A model generated the notes under the pieces. The model was given only the letters and a program-made list of their open reading frames with translations. It was not told the DNA's origin and did not search any database. Source: Bacteroidota bacterium (GTDB taxonomy: Bacteria > Bacteroidota > Rhodothermia > Rhodothermales > Bin80). Taken from it: a DNA stretch of 52,856 bases. Made by a program: the position numbers and the translations under genes. Positions 38,194 through 48,200 of the stretch are shown here, piece by piece. The stretch covers positions 1 to 52,856 of the forward strand of contig JAPPGC010000012.1 in assembly GCA_028875125.1 (NCBI GenBank), in the 5' to 3' direction. Numbering within the stretch: the first letter of the stretch is position 1; each line of letters begins with the position of its first letter.

Positions 38194-40973
38194 GGAAAGA
38201 GTGTTATCTTAACATATTGTTCGCCAAGCAGTGACCGTGCGGCATCACGTATGTCTTCAACTGACAGTTCGTCAACAAGCTTATCGTAGCGGTAAATGTC
38301 AAGATATTCCTCGTTCGTGTTATCGAAATAAAACCGAATTTGGTCAAGCCAGAATCCGTTTGTTTCCAGACTGGCCTCACGATTGCGGAGATGTTGGGCT
38401 TTGACGCGATCCAGGTAAGAGGTCAGGTCAAGGTCGTTCTTAATCTGGACGATGTCGTCGAACACGGCCTGAGTAAGCTCTTCTGCTCGGGCGGGATCGC
38501 ACCCAAAGAAGATGCTCAGCGTAAATTGCCCGTCAGGGAGACGGGTTGAACCCGACTGTACAGATGCGCTGTAGATTCCAGATCGTTTTTCGCGCAACTC
38601 CTCTCGCAGACGAATGTCCAACACATCAGAAAGCGCCCGGAGGATGTACCTGTTAGATCGTGTGTAGTCATAATCTCCATGAAAGATGATGGCTACCTGG
38701 GATTGAGGCTCCTGTCCCTTGTACACGCGACGTATAACACGGCCTTCCGGAAGATCCGGGGCTGTATCGCGCCAGGACTCTTCCCGGGGGGTTTGGGGTA
38801 ATGCTCCCAGATACTGAGCTGCCAGATCACGCACCAACGTGGAATCCAGGTTGCCTACCAGTATGAAGGTGAAGTCATCCATATCGGCAAGGCGATCCAG
38901 ATAGATATCCAATGCATCCTCAGCGATAAGGCCGTTGATTTGATCGGCGCTTAGCAGCATGTAACGAGAGTTGTCAGGATAGAAAGCGGTAAACAAGGTA
39001 TCCTGGAATGCCGCCCCAGGTGTGTTAATCCGCCCTTCCAGCTGTGCGAGTTGGCTATTCTTGAAAGATTGAAGTGAAGAGTTGTCAATGCGGGGAGAGG
39101 TAGCATACAGGTAGATCAACTGAAAAAGTGTTCCTATATCCTCGGGGGTAGAACGGCCTCTGAAGCCCTCGGAGTAATCGCCAATGAACGGAGATACCTG
39201 GACGAATTGGCCCGAAAGCTTTCGTACTAGTTCCGACTGATTGAATGTACCTACTCCACTTCGGCCGACCAGGGCCGGGGCTACACTTGCAGCAAAATAC
39301 TTGTCATCTTCTACAAGAGAACTCCCTCCGGGACTGAATGCAGAAAGCAGGATCTCGTTGTTTCTGAAGTCGGTTGGCTTCAGTATGACTCGTATTCCAT
39401 TATTGAGTGTGAGGATGTCGATCCCGAGTGTGTCAATTGCAGATTCATGTACGATGCGACCACCCCGAGGTAATTCGTCAATAAGTGGGCGGTCTGTATT
39501 CTGATCTGCAAGTGGGGCTGTTTTCTGGGACATAGCGTCGTCCAGAAGAATAGCCAGTTCATCCTCTGTGGGAGGCGTAAGATCTGCTACATCGGGCAGC
39601 GTGACAATTACTATTCGAGACTCAGGTGCGAGCTGCTCGCGAATTGATGTATGCAGATCCTCGAGAGTGATTCGGTCCATCAGGTCACGCACCAGACGTA
39701 GTTGAGCCTCTGCATGCATTGCCGGGCTGTTGTTCAAAAAATGGTTGACCAATCGGGCGGCATATGTGCTGCTTGGCGTGTTTTCCTGATCACTGGCGGC
39801 ACGCTCGTAGGCTCGCAGCAGGACACTCTTCTGTCTATCAAGTTCACCCGGCGTGAAACCATGCTGCAACATCCGTGCAGTTTCTACCAGGAAGCGCCGG
39901 AAGCCGGAATTTATGCTGTCTGGTGCTACCTGTGCGGCAAGGCTGTGTGTACGTAAAGGTCGGACAATGGAACCGGCAGTCAGTCGCCCCCACAGAAATG
40001 GTGAACGGGTGCCATCCCTGGCAATTTCAGCAAGGCGGCGGTTAAATATGCCACCGGTCAATCTTTCAATCAAGTATCTCCGGTAATCTGCCTGTGTATG
40101 GCGTGGTGCAGCTGGGCGCCGGTGCATGATTTCCAGTTGTACCGCGGAGATTTCGGGGTCAGTAATGATCTTGTACATAGTGTCTTTTGACAGTGGGACG
40201 TCAAAGGTTGGGCGATTATGCGCAGAGGCAGGCCGTTCCCAGTCCGCGAAATATTCTTGGACGAATTCTTCTGCGGCATCGGCCGACAAATCCCCCACGA
40301 CGACAATCGCCGTAAGGTCTGGGCGGTACCAGCGGTCATAATATCTTCGAATAGCATCTGGAAGTCCCTCCTGTATAGATAGTGTATCCCCAATTGGGAG
40401 GCGCACTTCGTATTGTGACCCTTGGAGTATTACGGGGATAACCTGATCGCGTGTACGACCCGCAGCTCCACGACCGCGACGCCATTCCTCCAGTATCACA
40501 CCGCGTTCGGCATTAATTTCTTCGTCGGACATGATCGCATGCTCAGCCCAGTCCCGAAGCACCGCAAATCCTGTTTCAACCGTGTGCATGCTGTCCGTTG
40601 GCGCTTCAAGCATGTAGACTGTTTCGTCGAAGGAGGTATAGGCATTGAGATCAGCCCCAAACCGCATGCCCACTTGTTCGAAGAACGAAACGAGCTCCTG
40701 ACGAGGAAACTGTGCAGTACCATTGAAGAGCATGTGCTCAACAAAGTGTGCAAATCCGCGTTGATCGTCCTCTTCAAGAATGCTGCCTGCATTGACCACC
40801 ATGCGTAACTCTACCCTGTTCTTGGGTTCGTTGTTTTCGAGAATGTAGTAGGTTAATCCGTTGGCGAGCGTGTCGATATGTACCCGTGGATCCATTTGGA
40901 GGTGTTGCCCGTGTACACGAAGAACACATACGGTAATGCTTAGATAAATTGATAGGTAACGAACCCGTATCAT
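38187..40973 (-). CDS. M16-family zinc metallopeptidase (two-lobed, exported)
   Basis: A 928-residue protein with a signal peptide (MIRVRYLSIYLSITVCVLRVHG), so it is likely periplasmic. The inverted zinc motif HxxEH is HFVEH (His76, Glu79, His80), and the distal Glu is about 75 residues later in the NAERGVILEEW segment, so the first M16 pair is catalytic. The C-terminal half (from about residue 510) repeats the M16 fold without the zinc motif, as in other two-lobed pitrilysin/PqqL-like proteases. These enzymes degrade unfolded or small peptides, including imported ones. The gene is divergent from a DUF6807 lipoprotein with only 35 bp between start codons, so the promoters must overlap. Confidence 0.92.
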   Translation of the reverse strand: MIRVRYLSIYLSITVCVLRVHGQHLQMDPRVHIDTLANGLTYYILENNEPKNRVELRMVVNAGSILEEDDQRGFAHFVEHMLFNGTAQFPRQELVSFFEQVGMRFGADLNAYTSFDETVYMLEAPTDSMHTVETGFAVLRDWAEHAIMSDEEINAERGVILEEWRRGRGAAGRTRDQVIPVILQGSQYEVRLPIGDTLSIQEGLPDAIRRYYDRWYRPDLTAIVVVGDLSADAAEEFVQEYFADWERPASAHNRPTFDVPLSKDTMYKIITDPEISAVQLEIMHRRPAAPRHTQADYRRYLIERLTGGIFNRRLAEIARDGTRSPFLWGRLTAGSIVRPLRTHSLAAQVAPDSINSGFRRFLVETARMLQHGFTPGELDRQKSVLLRAYERAASDQENTPSSTYAARLVNHFLNNSPAMHAEAQLRLVRDLMDRITLEDLHTSIREQLAPESRIVIVTLPDVADLTPPTEDELAILLDDAMSQKTAPLADQNTDRPLIDELPRGGRIVHESAIDTLGIDILTLNNGIRVILKPTDFRNNEILLSAFSPGGSSLVEDDKYFAASVAPALVGRSGVGTFNQSELVRKLSGQFVQVSPFIGDYSEGFRGRSTPEDIGTLFQLIYLYATSPRIDNSSLQSFKNSQLAQLEGRINTPGAAFQDTLFTAFYPDNSRYMLLSADQINGLIAEDALDIYLDRLADMDDFTFILVGNLDSTLVRDLAAQYLGALPQTPREESWRDTAPDLPEGRVIRRVYKGQEPQSQVAIIFHGDYDYTRSNRYILRALSDVLDIRLREELREKRSGIYSASVQSGSTRLPDGQFTLSIFFGCDPARAEELTQAVFDDIVQIKNDLDLTSYLDRVKAQHLRNREASLETNGFWLDQIRFYFDNTNEEYLDIYRYDKLVDELSVEDIRDAARSLLGEQYVKITLFPE

Positions 40974-41008
40974 TGCAAGGTGTGAATTGAACCTATCCCT
41001 CTAAGGTC

Positions 41009-42205
41009 ATGAAGACAAGACGGTTCCACTTTTTCGAGAGGTTGATTCTTCTGTCTATGCTATTTATTTCCGCTTGCGGCGGGGATGCACTGCTTACCTT
41101 TGAAACTACGGGTGCGGATCAAATGCGCCCACTGGCTATTGTCACTTTTGAGGCAAATTTGGAGAAGGGGACCTACACGGCGCGCGACCACACGGGTAAG
41201 CGAGCAGACTTACAGGTGGACGGGGACGGCAGGGCTACGTTCCTAATGTCACGAGCATTGCCTGGAGCCACTACTAGATGGACAATCAGATTGGACCAGG
41301 ATGCAACCTCAAAGGTTGAGGCAATAACCAGAGGTGATGCCGTTCTTGTTAGGGCAGATGGCCGGGATGTTGTAGCATACCGGACTGCAAAGGGGAAGGT
41401 GCCTCGCGAAGATATACCGGAAGTCTATAATCGGGATGGCTATCTGCACCCGGTATGGACTCCCAGTGGCCGCGTCATCACAGATGACTATCCGCCTGAT
41501 CACATTCACCACCACGGCATCTGGGCGGCCTGGACGAATACAATCTTCCAGGGGCGAACACCGGACTTCTGGAATATGGGGCGTGCTACCGGGCGCGTTG
41601 AGGTCGTATCAATGGACAGTATATGGAGTGGAGTCGTCTACGCGGGGTTGAATGCCCGCCATAGATATGTTGACATGATTGACGAGGAAGTCACAGCGCT
41701 GAATGAAGCTTGGCATCTGAAAGTGTACAGTACACCAACTGACATAAATATTCTGGATCTTTCACTGACCCAGATAGTGGCAACCGGCGACACCCTGGTA
41801 CTCCCAGAGTACAGGTATGGAGGTGTTGGTTTTCGCGGACATAGGGATTGGGTCGGAGAAGAGGGTGCGGAGTTCTTTACTTCTGAGGGGCTGACACGAG
41901 AAAATGGACACGCTACGCGCGCTCGCTGGTGTCATATTGGCGGTATTGTGGACGGAGAGCGGGTAGGCATTGCCGTGCTCAGCCACCCAGACAACCACGA
42001 ATCTCCCCAACCTATGCGAATTCATCCAACTGAACCATTTTTCAACTTCGCACCCACCCAGGCGGGTCAGTTTGAAATCACATCGGATGAGCATACAACC
42101 TGGAAGTATCGGTTTGTAACTTATGATGATGCGTATGATCAGGACCTTCTAGATGCCTTGTGGGAGGACTACGCCAATCCACTAACCGTACATATCGTTC
42201 GTTGA
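41009..42205 (+). CDS. DUF6807 (PmoA-like) lipoprotein
   Basis: A 398-residue predicted lipoprotein (signal peptide with lipobox ISACGG, Cys about residue 23). Diagnostic segments are GYLHPVWTPSGRVITDDYPPDHIHHHGIW near residues 144-172 and YRYGGVGFRGH near residues 270-280, both typical of DUF6807 proteins, often labelled PmoA although unrelated to methane oxidation in function. The His-rich DHIHHHG stretch may bind metal. These genes occur near sugar-degradation and GMC/Gfo oxidoreductase genes in Bacteroidota and Planctomycetes; function is unknown. The GMC gene starts 7 nt downstream. Confidence 0.82.
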   Translation: MKTRRFHFFERLILLSMLFISACGGDALLTFETTGADQMRPLAIVTFEANLEKGTYTARDHTGKRADLQVDGDGRATFLMSRALPGATTRWTIRLDQDATSKVEAITRGDAVLVRADGRDVVAYRTAKGKVPREDIPEVYNRDGYLHPVWTPSGRVITDDYPPDHIHHHGIWAAWTNTIFQGRTPDFWNMGRATGRVEVVSMDSIWSGVVYAGLNARHRYVDMIDEEVTALNEAWHLKVYSTPTDINILDLSLTQIVATGDTLVLPEYRYGGVGFRGHRDWVGEEGAEFFTSEGLTRENGHATRARWCHIGGIVDGERVGIAVLSHPDNHESPQPMRIHPTEPFFNFAPTQAGQFEITSDEHTTWKYRFVTYDDAYDQDLLDALWEDYANPLTVHIVR

Positions 42206-42212
42206 CAAGCCT

Positions 42213-43910
42213 ATGAATTACCATCGGCAGCAGCAGTATGATGCCATTGTAGTTGGTTCGGGAATGTCTGGCGGATGGGCTATGATGGAGCTCTGCCGAC
42301 TTGGCCTCAAGACGCTTGTTCTTGAGCGTGGACGAATGGTGCGTCACGTTCTGGACTACATTACTGAACATAAGGCACCATGGGAGCTGCCGCATCGGGG
42401 GCGTGTCCCCCCAGCCACGGCACGCGAAGACTACCCAGTACAAAGCAAGACGTATGCATTCTCCGAGGCCACCCGTCATTTCTTTATGCGTGACTCGGAG
42501 CATCCGTATGTTCAGGACGAACCCTATACGTGGATACAGGCTAATGTGGTTGGCGGGAGATCATTAATGTGGGCGCGCCAGAGCTATCGACTAAGCCCCA
42601 TGGATTTTGAGGCTAACCTGGAGGATGGTCATGGCGTAGATTGGCCAATTCGATACACTGATTTGGCCCCGTGGTATGATCATGTAGAAAGAACTATCGG
42701 TGTGAGTGGGCAGCCAGAAGGCTTACCACATCTACCGGATGGTATATTCCAGAAGCCCATGGCCATGAACATCGTGGAGCGCATGCTCAAAGAGCGTGTG
42801 GAGGCACGTTTTCCTGAGAGGACAGTCACAATAGGGCGGACTGCTACACTCACGGAGCCGCTGGGGGATCGCGCAGCATGTCATTATTGCGGGCCGTGTG
42901 AGCGAGGCTGCTCTACCAGTTCATATTACAGCACTCTTAGTGTTGCACTCCCAAGAGCAAGGGAAACGGGAAATCTTACACTGCGACCGAATAGTCTTGT
43001 GTGCGGTGTCAATTATGATGATGCCACTAACAGGGCAACGGGAGTAGATGTGATTGATACGGAGTCGGGGGAGCGAATGACATTCACTGGGAGGCTGGTT
43101 TTCTTGTGTGCTTCCTCAATGAACACTGCTCGCATAATGCTTCTTTCGGTCAGTCGAAGCTTCCCGGACGGTATTGCAAATACCAGTGGAGCGCTTGGCC
43201 ATTACCTCATGGATCATCACTACCATGTAGGGGCAAATGCTTCGGTTGATGGATACACTGATCGGTATTATCAGGGGAATCGCCCGAACGGGATATATAT
43301 TCCCAGATTTCGCAATCTGGGCCCGGAAACACAACATCCTTCATTTGTGCGGGGGTATGGGTTTCAGGGATCAGCTAGTCGACAGAGTTGGTCCCGTGGC
43401 AATAGTATGACGGGATTCGGGAGCGAGTTTAAGCACAGCCTGCGCGAACCAGGCCGCTGGAGGATGGGCTTGGGAGGCTTTGGTGAAACGTTGCCACGGT
43501 ACGACAACTACTGCCTACTGGATCCCTCGGTACAGGATCAGTGGGGGTTACCTGTACTGAAATTCCATGTAACCCGGGATGATAATGATCGAGCCATGCG
43601 TAAGGACATGATGGAGACTGCTGCAGAAATGCTGGAAGCAGGTGGAGGAAAGAATGTCTCGACCTACGATACATGGCAGGATGCTCCCGGTTTAGGTAAT
43701 CACGAAATGGGAGCCGCCCGAATGGGGCGTGATCCTACTACCAGCGTACTGAATGCGTATAATCAGTGCCACGACGTAAGTAATTTGTTTGTGACCGACG
43801 GTGCATGCATGACTTCGTCCGCATGGCAGAATCCCTCTCTCACCTACATGGCACTAACTGCTCGCGCATGTGATCATGCCGTTCGGCAATTGTCGGCGGG
43901 CTCGCTATAA
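42213..43910 (+). CDS. GMC-family FAD-dependent oxidoreductase with a Cys-rich insert
   Basis: A 565-residue flavoprotein. The FAD-binding loop VVGSGMSGGWAMMELC lies near residues 12-27, followed by VLERGR. The GMC mid-motif VVGGRSLMWARQSYR is near residues 112-126. The C-terminal signature with the catalytic His is GNHEMGAARMG near residues 495-505, then NLFVTDGACMTSSAWQNPSLTYMAL. A CHYCGPCERGC segment near residue 225 carries four Cys with iron-sulphur-like spacing, seen in gluconate-2-dehydrogenase-type GMC proteins. It probably oxidises a sugar or polyol. No signal peptide or small partner subunit is evident nearby, so how electrons leave is unclear. Confidence 0.88.
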   Translation: MNYHRQQQYDAIVVGSGMSGGWAMMELCRLGLKTLVLERGRMVRHVLDYITEHKAPWELPHRGRVPPATAREDYPVQSKTYAFSEATRHFFMRDSEHPYVQDEPYTWIQANVVGGRSLMWARQSYRLSPMDFEANLEDGHGVDWPIRYTDLAPWYDHVERTIGVSGQPEGLPHLPDGIFQKPMAMNIVERMLKERVEARFPERTVTIGRTATLTEPLGDRAACHYCGPCERGCSTSSYYSTLSVALPRARETGNLTLRPNSLVCGVNYDDATNRATGVDVIDTESGERMTFTGRLVFLCASSMNTARIMLLSVSRSFPDGIANTSGALGHYLMDHHYHVGANASVDGYTDRYYQGNRPNGIYIPRFRNLGPETQHPSFVRGYGFQGSASRQSWSRGNSMTGFGSEFKHSLREPGRWRMGLGGFGETLPRYDNYCLLDPSVQDQWGLPVLKFHVTRDDNDRAMRKDMMETAAEMLEAGGGKNVSTYDTWQDAPGLGNHEMGAARMGRDPTTSVLNAYNQCHDVSNLFVTDGACMTSSAWQNPSLTYMALTARACDHAVRQLSAGSL

Positions 43911-43922
43911 AAGCAATTGCAG

Positions 43923-44852
43923 ATGCAACATCCAACAGTAATTGCATGCATGTTGACGGAGCATGATCTGGCAAGGCTCCGGGAGAAATGTACGGTCCAT
44001 GTAAGACCGATGGGATGTCCGGTTGTTGATGGGCATATCGACACCGTGGTAGCCGTAGTCACTACACCATATGATCAAATTACCCCTGAATTTCTTCGCA
44101 GAGCCCAGAATCTCAAACTTGTCGCGCAGTTTGGAGCAGGAACCGACAATATTGACCTCGAGGCCGCCAAGGCACACGGTGTTATAGTCACCCACACGCC
44201 AGGGATAACGGCAATATCCACCGCTGAGTTGACCATGGCCCTGATTCTTTCGCTGACACGCCGCTTACCCGAAGCAAGACATGTGCTAGGTGAAAGACCA
44301 GATGTAATGCCACTTGGAATGGGGCTTACCGGCAAGAAACTTGGCATAGTAGGCCTGGGACGTATAGGATCTGCAGTAGCGCGTCGGGCACATGCGTTTG
44401 GGATGAAGATCTTTTATCACAACCGAAAGCAAGCAAATCCGACTATTGAACGCGAAACCATTGCGACACGCTGCAGTCTGGAAGAACTGTTCACAATAAG
44501 TGATGTTGTAACACTACACTGTGATCTTAACCCGGACAGTCATAAACTGGTGGATGCGAAGGTTTTGTCTCTTATGAAGAGCACCGCAATTCTCATCAAC
44601 ACAGCGCGTGCGGGGGTTGTGGACGAAGCGGCTTTGATACGGGCAATTGCCTCGGGGCATATAGGAGGTGCGGGCTTGGATGTGTTTGGTCCAATAGTAT
44701 TAGACGCGCTTCGTAATCATCCGAGAGTTGTGCTGACTCCACACGCTGGAACAGCAACCACGGAAACACGCGCCGCGATGTCTAACTCAGTGGTTGAGTC
44801 TATTCTGAGTTTCCTCGACGAAGATGCTACGGTTACAAATCGCAAGATTTGA
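43923..44852 (+). CDS. D-isomer-specific 2-hydroxyacid dehydrogenase lacking the usual catalytic Glu
   Basis: A 309-residue protein from the ATG at 43923; a TTG two codons upstream is an alternative. The NAD-binding loop GIVGLGRIGSAVARRA and the catalytic Arg segment INTARAGVVDEAAL are normal, and the catalytic His is in LTPHAGTAT. The segment that usually reads DVFEPEP (Glu five residues after the Asp) is DVFGPIVLDAL here, shorter by about two residues, with no Glu in place. The third member of the Arg-Glu-His set is thus missing. The enzyme would reduce glyoxylate, hydroxypyruvate or a related keto acid, possibly with low or altered activity. It follows the GMC gene by 12 nt, and its last 29 nt overlap the next gene. 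Confidence 0.85.
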   Translation: MQHPTVIACMLTEHDLARLREKCTVHVRPMGCPVVDGHIDTVVAVVTTPYDQITPEFLRRAQNLKLVAQFGAGTDNIDLEAAKAHGVIVTHTPGITAISTAELTMALILSLTRRLPEARHVLGERPDVMPLGMGLTGKKLGIVGLGRIGSAVARRAHAFGMKIFYHNRKQANPTIERETIATRCSLEELFTISDVVTLHCDLNPDSHKLVDAKVLSLMKSTAILINTARAGVVDEAALIRAIASGHIGGAGLDVFGPIVLDALRNHPRVVLTPHAGTATTETRAAMSNSVVESILSFLDEDATVTNRKI

Positions 44853-45270
44853 GGCATGTTTCCTGACAAGGTTGTGTGTTGCAGTTCCGATGGTTTTGTT
44901 GCTTGGTGCAAAACCGGAGGTAGTCTGGGGGCAGACAGATACCCTTAATTTGGTCGTTGTGCTGAATGGCCTCTCAGAAGGCAATGCAGACGTTTTGGTT
45001 GCCCATGCGGAGGATTACCTGGAGCTCGCCTTACTGGAGCAACCTCGCCGGTACACGCGATCACAGGCACTATATGTTCTCCGTAAATTCTTCGGAGATT
45101 ATGCCCCCGCGGGATTTAACCTTGATCGCAGCATGACACAAGGACAAGAGTGGTGGCTCATAGGACGCTATATTGTTCTTGGAGGAAGGCAGCCCCTTCG
45201 TTTCTATTTGCGGTTTGGAGGCTCTTACCCAGCGTATAGGCTCATGGCAATACAGGTGATTCGTTCTTGA
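44824..45270 (+). CDS. DUF4783-like small exported protein
   Basis: A 148-residue protein with a hydrophobic N-terminal signal (cleavage near VVWGQ). Its body (ALYVLRKFFGDYAPAGF, QGQEWWLIGRY, LRFYLRFGG) resembles DUF4783, an NTF2-like fold family of Bacteroidota with unknown function. It overlaps the dehydrogenase gene by 29 nt and is followed after 7 nt by the sensor kinase gene. An accessory role for that kinase is possible, but only the gene order suggests it. Confidence 0.65.
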   Translation: MLRLQIARFEACFLTRLCVAVPMVLLLGAKPEVVWGQTDTLNLVVVLNGLSEGNADVLVAHAEDYLELALLEQPRRYTRSQALYVLRKFFGDYAPAGFNLDRSMTQGQEWWLIGRYIVLGGRQPLRFYLRFGGSYPAYRLMAIQVIRS

Positions 45271-45277
45271 TCCGGAC

Positions 45278-48200
45278 ATGTTGCAGCAAAGGACGTTTGT
45301 CGTGATAGCCGGATTCCTCCTGCTGACCGTTGGGTTATCTTGGATTGGGCAACAGATACATGTTCGATCTGTTGGTCAGGGAGTGGACGTGCGACAACGG
45401 GAAGCCGTAGCAGTAGCTGAAGAGTTGCTACTGTCCGAATTCGCTGCCACTCAAGAGGAAATGCAGGTCCTTGCAGCCGAAGTGGCAAGAGTAGTAGACA
45501 GGCTGAATGTCTCATTCAGACGCGTTCCAGATCCTCTGCTGACCGAGGAATTGGCCCGCATCATCATACCGGAGCAGGGGGCGCTGTCGATCTATGATAC
45601 TGGCATGCGATTGGTCGCATGGAGAGGGGAGAGTACTCCATTAGCCGAGGAAGACATATTCGATCATCCCCGGTGGAACATCATACGGGATGCTGATTGG
45701 CGTACTACGCTGGTTCTTTGGGAGCCTCTTCATGTGGGAGATGCTGAAATTGGCAGCATCCGCGTGACACAGAACCTGTTTGTGAGAGCGCCTGTGCGTA
45801 ATTCCGTATTAGACAATTATGACATTACAAACATTTGGACGCGCCAGACAGGATTAGAGGTTCAGGTCGATTATGGAGGGAATCTCGGTGAAAACACGCT
45901 TCGATCTATAAACGGGAGCGTACTGGGGACATATACCGTAACTCCACCGACCGAGGCTACATTGATTGCCAAAACTGCTGCGTTTTACGACAACCTGATG
46001 TCGGCGGGGATGGCATTACTGGTTCTTTGGCTCGTCTGGGGTACCTGGCGATGGTACAGGAATGCTCCGAAGTTGTACAGTCTTGTGACCTTTGCAGGTG
46101 TTCTGGGTTTGGGGCGTATTGCTTGGCTTTCCCTGGAAGTGCCGGCGAGGTATCAGACGGGTAAAGCCCCGTTCAGTCCTTTATTTGATCCTGTACACCT
46201 GGCCTCTACGGTGGGAGGTGGATTGATGCGCACGACAGGCGATTTGTTTATTGGGGCATTGTGTGTTCTGGTTCTGGGGTTTGCAGTGCTACGCTACACT
46301 AACGCACACGCAAACCCGTCTAAACAGCAAAGAAGCATTGCCTGGGTTCGTCTTGGAGGTGGTATTCTCCTAACGCTTGTGCTGGCATTGATGCTAGCGG
46401 TGGTTATACAGGCAAGTGTTTTGGATTCTACACTCAGTTATACAGGGCGCGATGCGCTTCTGCCAAGTCCTTTGGAGTTGGTCGTTTATATCTCTCTTGT
46501 GCTCCTGACACTGGGGTCAGCACTGATTGCGATCAGGATGCTTCGTATAGGACTGGAAATGCGTCCCAGTCGTGCCTGTCTAGTTTCTCTATTTGCAGGT
46601 GCTGCGTTGATCATTGTAGCATTGGAGTGGCTGCAGTGGGGTTCCTCGGCGGTCAGTATGGGTTTCTTGCTTGTCTGTCTGTACTTTGCGGCCAGAGCAG
46701 GAAGTGGAAACATCTATGAATGGCTGTCTTTACGGCGGGCTGTGCCGGTGGTCCTGGGTATCTGTCTATTGCTTTATCCTGCCTACTACGAAAATTTGGA
46801 TAAGCGCAAGCGGGATCGGGTTGAATATGCTGTCGAGACTTTTGATCAAGGCAGTGACCATGGAGTATCCCTGGCGGTACGCGAAGCTGTCGAAAAGGCA
46901 TTCCAAAGACCGGAGTTGTACGGTGCATTGGCTTCTGACGAAGATATTTCCAGCGAATTAGAGCAATTGCTTGAAGGCACACTTCTTTCTTCACTGGGAG
47001 CATATGACGCCAGTCTGACTATTCTCTCAACAGGTGGTGACGAGCTCTACAGAATTGGCAGTGTCTCTGCCACAGCGTCTCCTGAAGCCACGAGAGCACT
47101 TTGGGCAGAGTTAAGAGCAGGGATAGAACTGAATTCGAGCAATTATGGAGTTGTTGAGCCACAATCGACAGGAACTGTTCGGTATCAGTATGCAGGGTTG
47201 GCCCCACTGGGCGATGGATGGGTTCTTGTGCGGGCGCAGCCTCATATTGTGTCTGAGGAGGCCAACACTCCACTCCTGCGGGTGCTTTTGTCGTCCGGTC
47301 ACCTGGACCTCTATGAGGACTTATCGCTGGCTTCCTACCGTGATGGGCAATTAAACCGTACTTTCGGCCGCCGATTTGCAAAGTACAGACTGGATCCTGA
47401 GATTGCAGCAGGACTGGCCCGACAATCATCGCAGTGGAGGCAGGAGTCAGTGGGAGGTGGTAGTACATACCTGACTTACTATCTCCGCAGGAACGGTCAA
47501 GTCGTGGCTGCCAGAATGACAACAGATGGTCCATTTGACCATCTCTACTACTTGCTTCGTCTAGTGGCCGGGGGATTACTCTTATGTATTCCGTTTTCTA
47601 CAGTTGGATACATCATGCAGTGGCGGGCCGGCCTCTTTCCGCGTACGCGTTTGCGGTACCAGGATAAAGTGATGAATGCATTCTTCCTGGTTGGCGTTAT
47701 CGCAGTAATTCCCGTCGGAATTGCCGGATACAATGTTGTAACCGAGGAGAACGAAAAAGCGGTTCAAAGTTGGCTTCGACAACATCTGGAGCGTGTTGAG
47801 TCGACGCTGGTACCGGAAAGAAGGTTGGGAGAGAACAATGTTGATGCGTTGGCGCACATCAACATTGACTCTCTAGCTGCCCGCGTTGGACTGGATCTGA
47901 ATCTGTATCGTGGTACGGAGCTTATAGCTGCGAGCAGGCGCCAACTGGTGGACGATCGAATAGTAGATACGCGACTCCCAGCGGAAGTATATAGTGCCAT
48001 TTATGGTAGGGCTCAGCATTTTACGTTTGTGGATCACAGGCTTGGGGATTTTGAGTACACAGCGGGCTATCGAGCCATTTTGAACAACAGCGGCAATCCG
48101 GCTTTTATCCTTTCTGTGCCCACGCTGCCGGAAGCTGAGCGCATTGAGGAGGAACGGGCACGGACATTGGCCTATCTGTTTGGAGCAATGCTGGGGTTAG

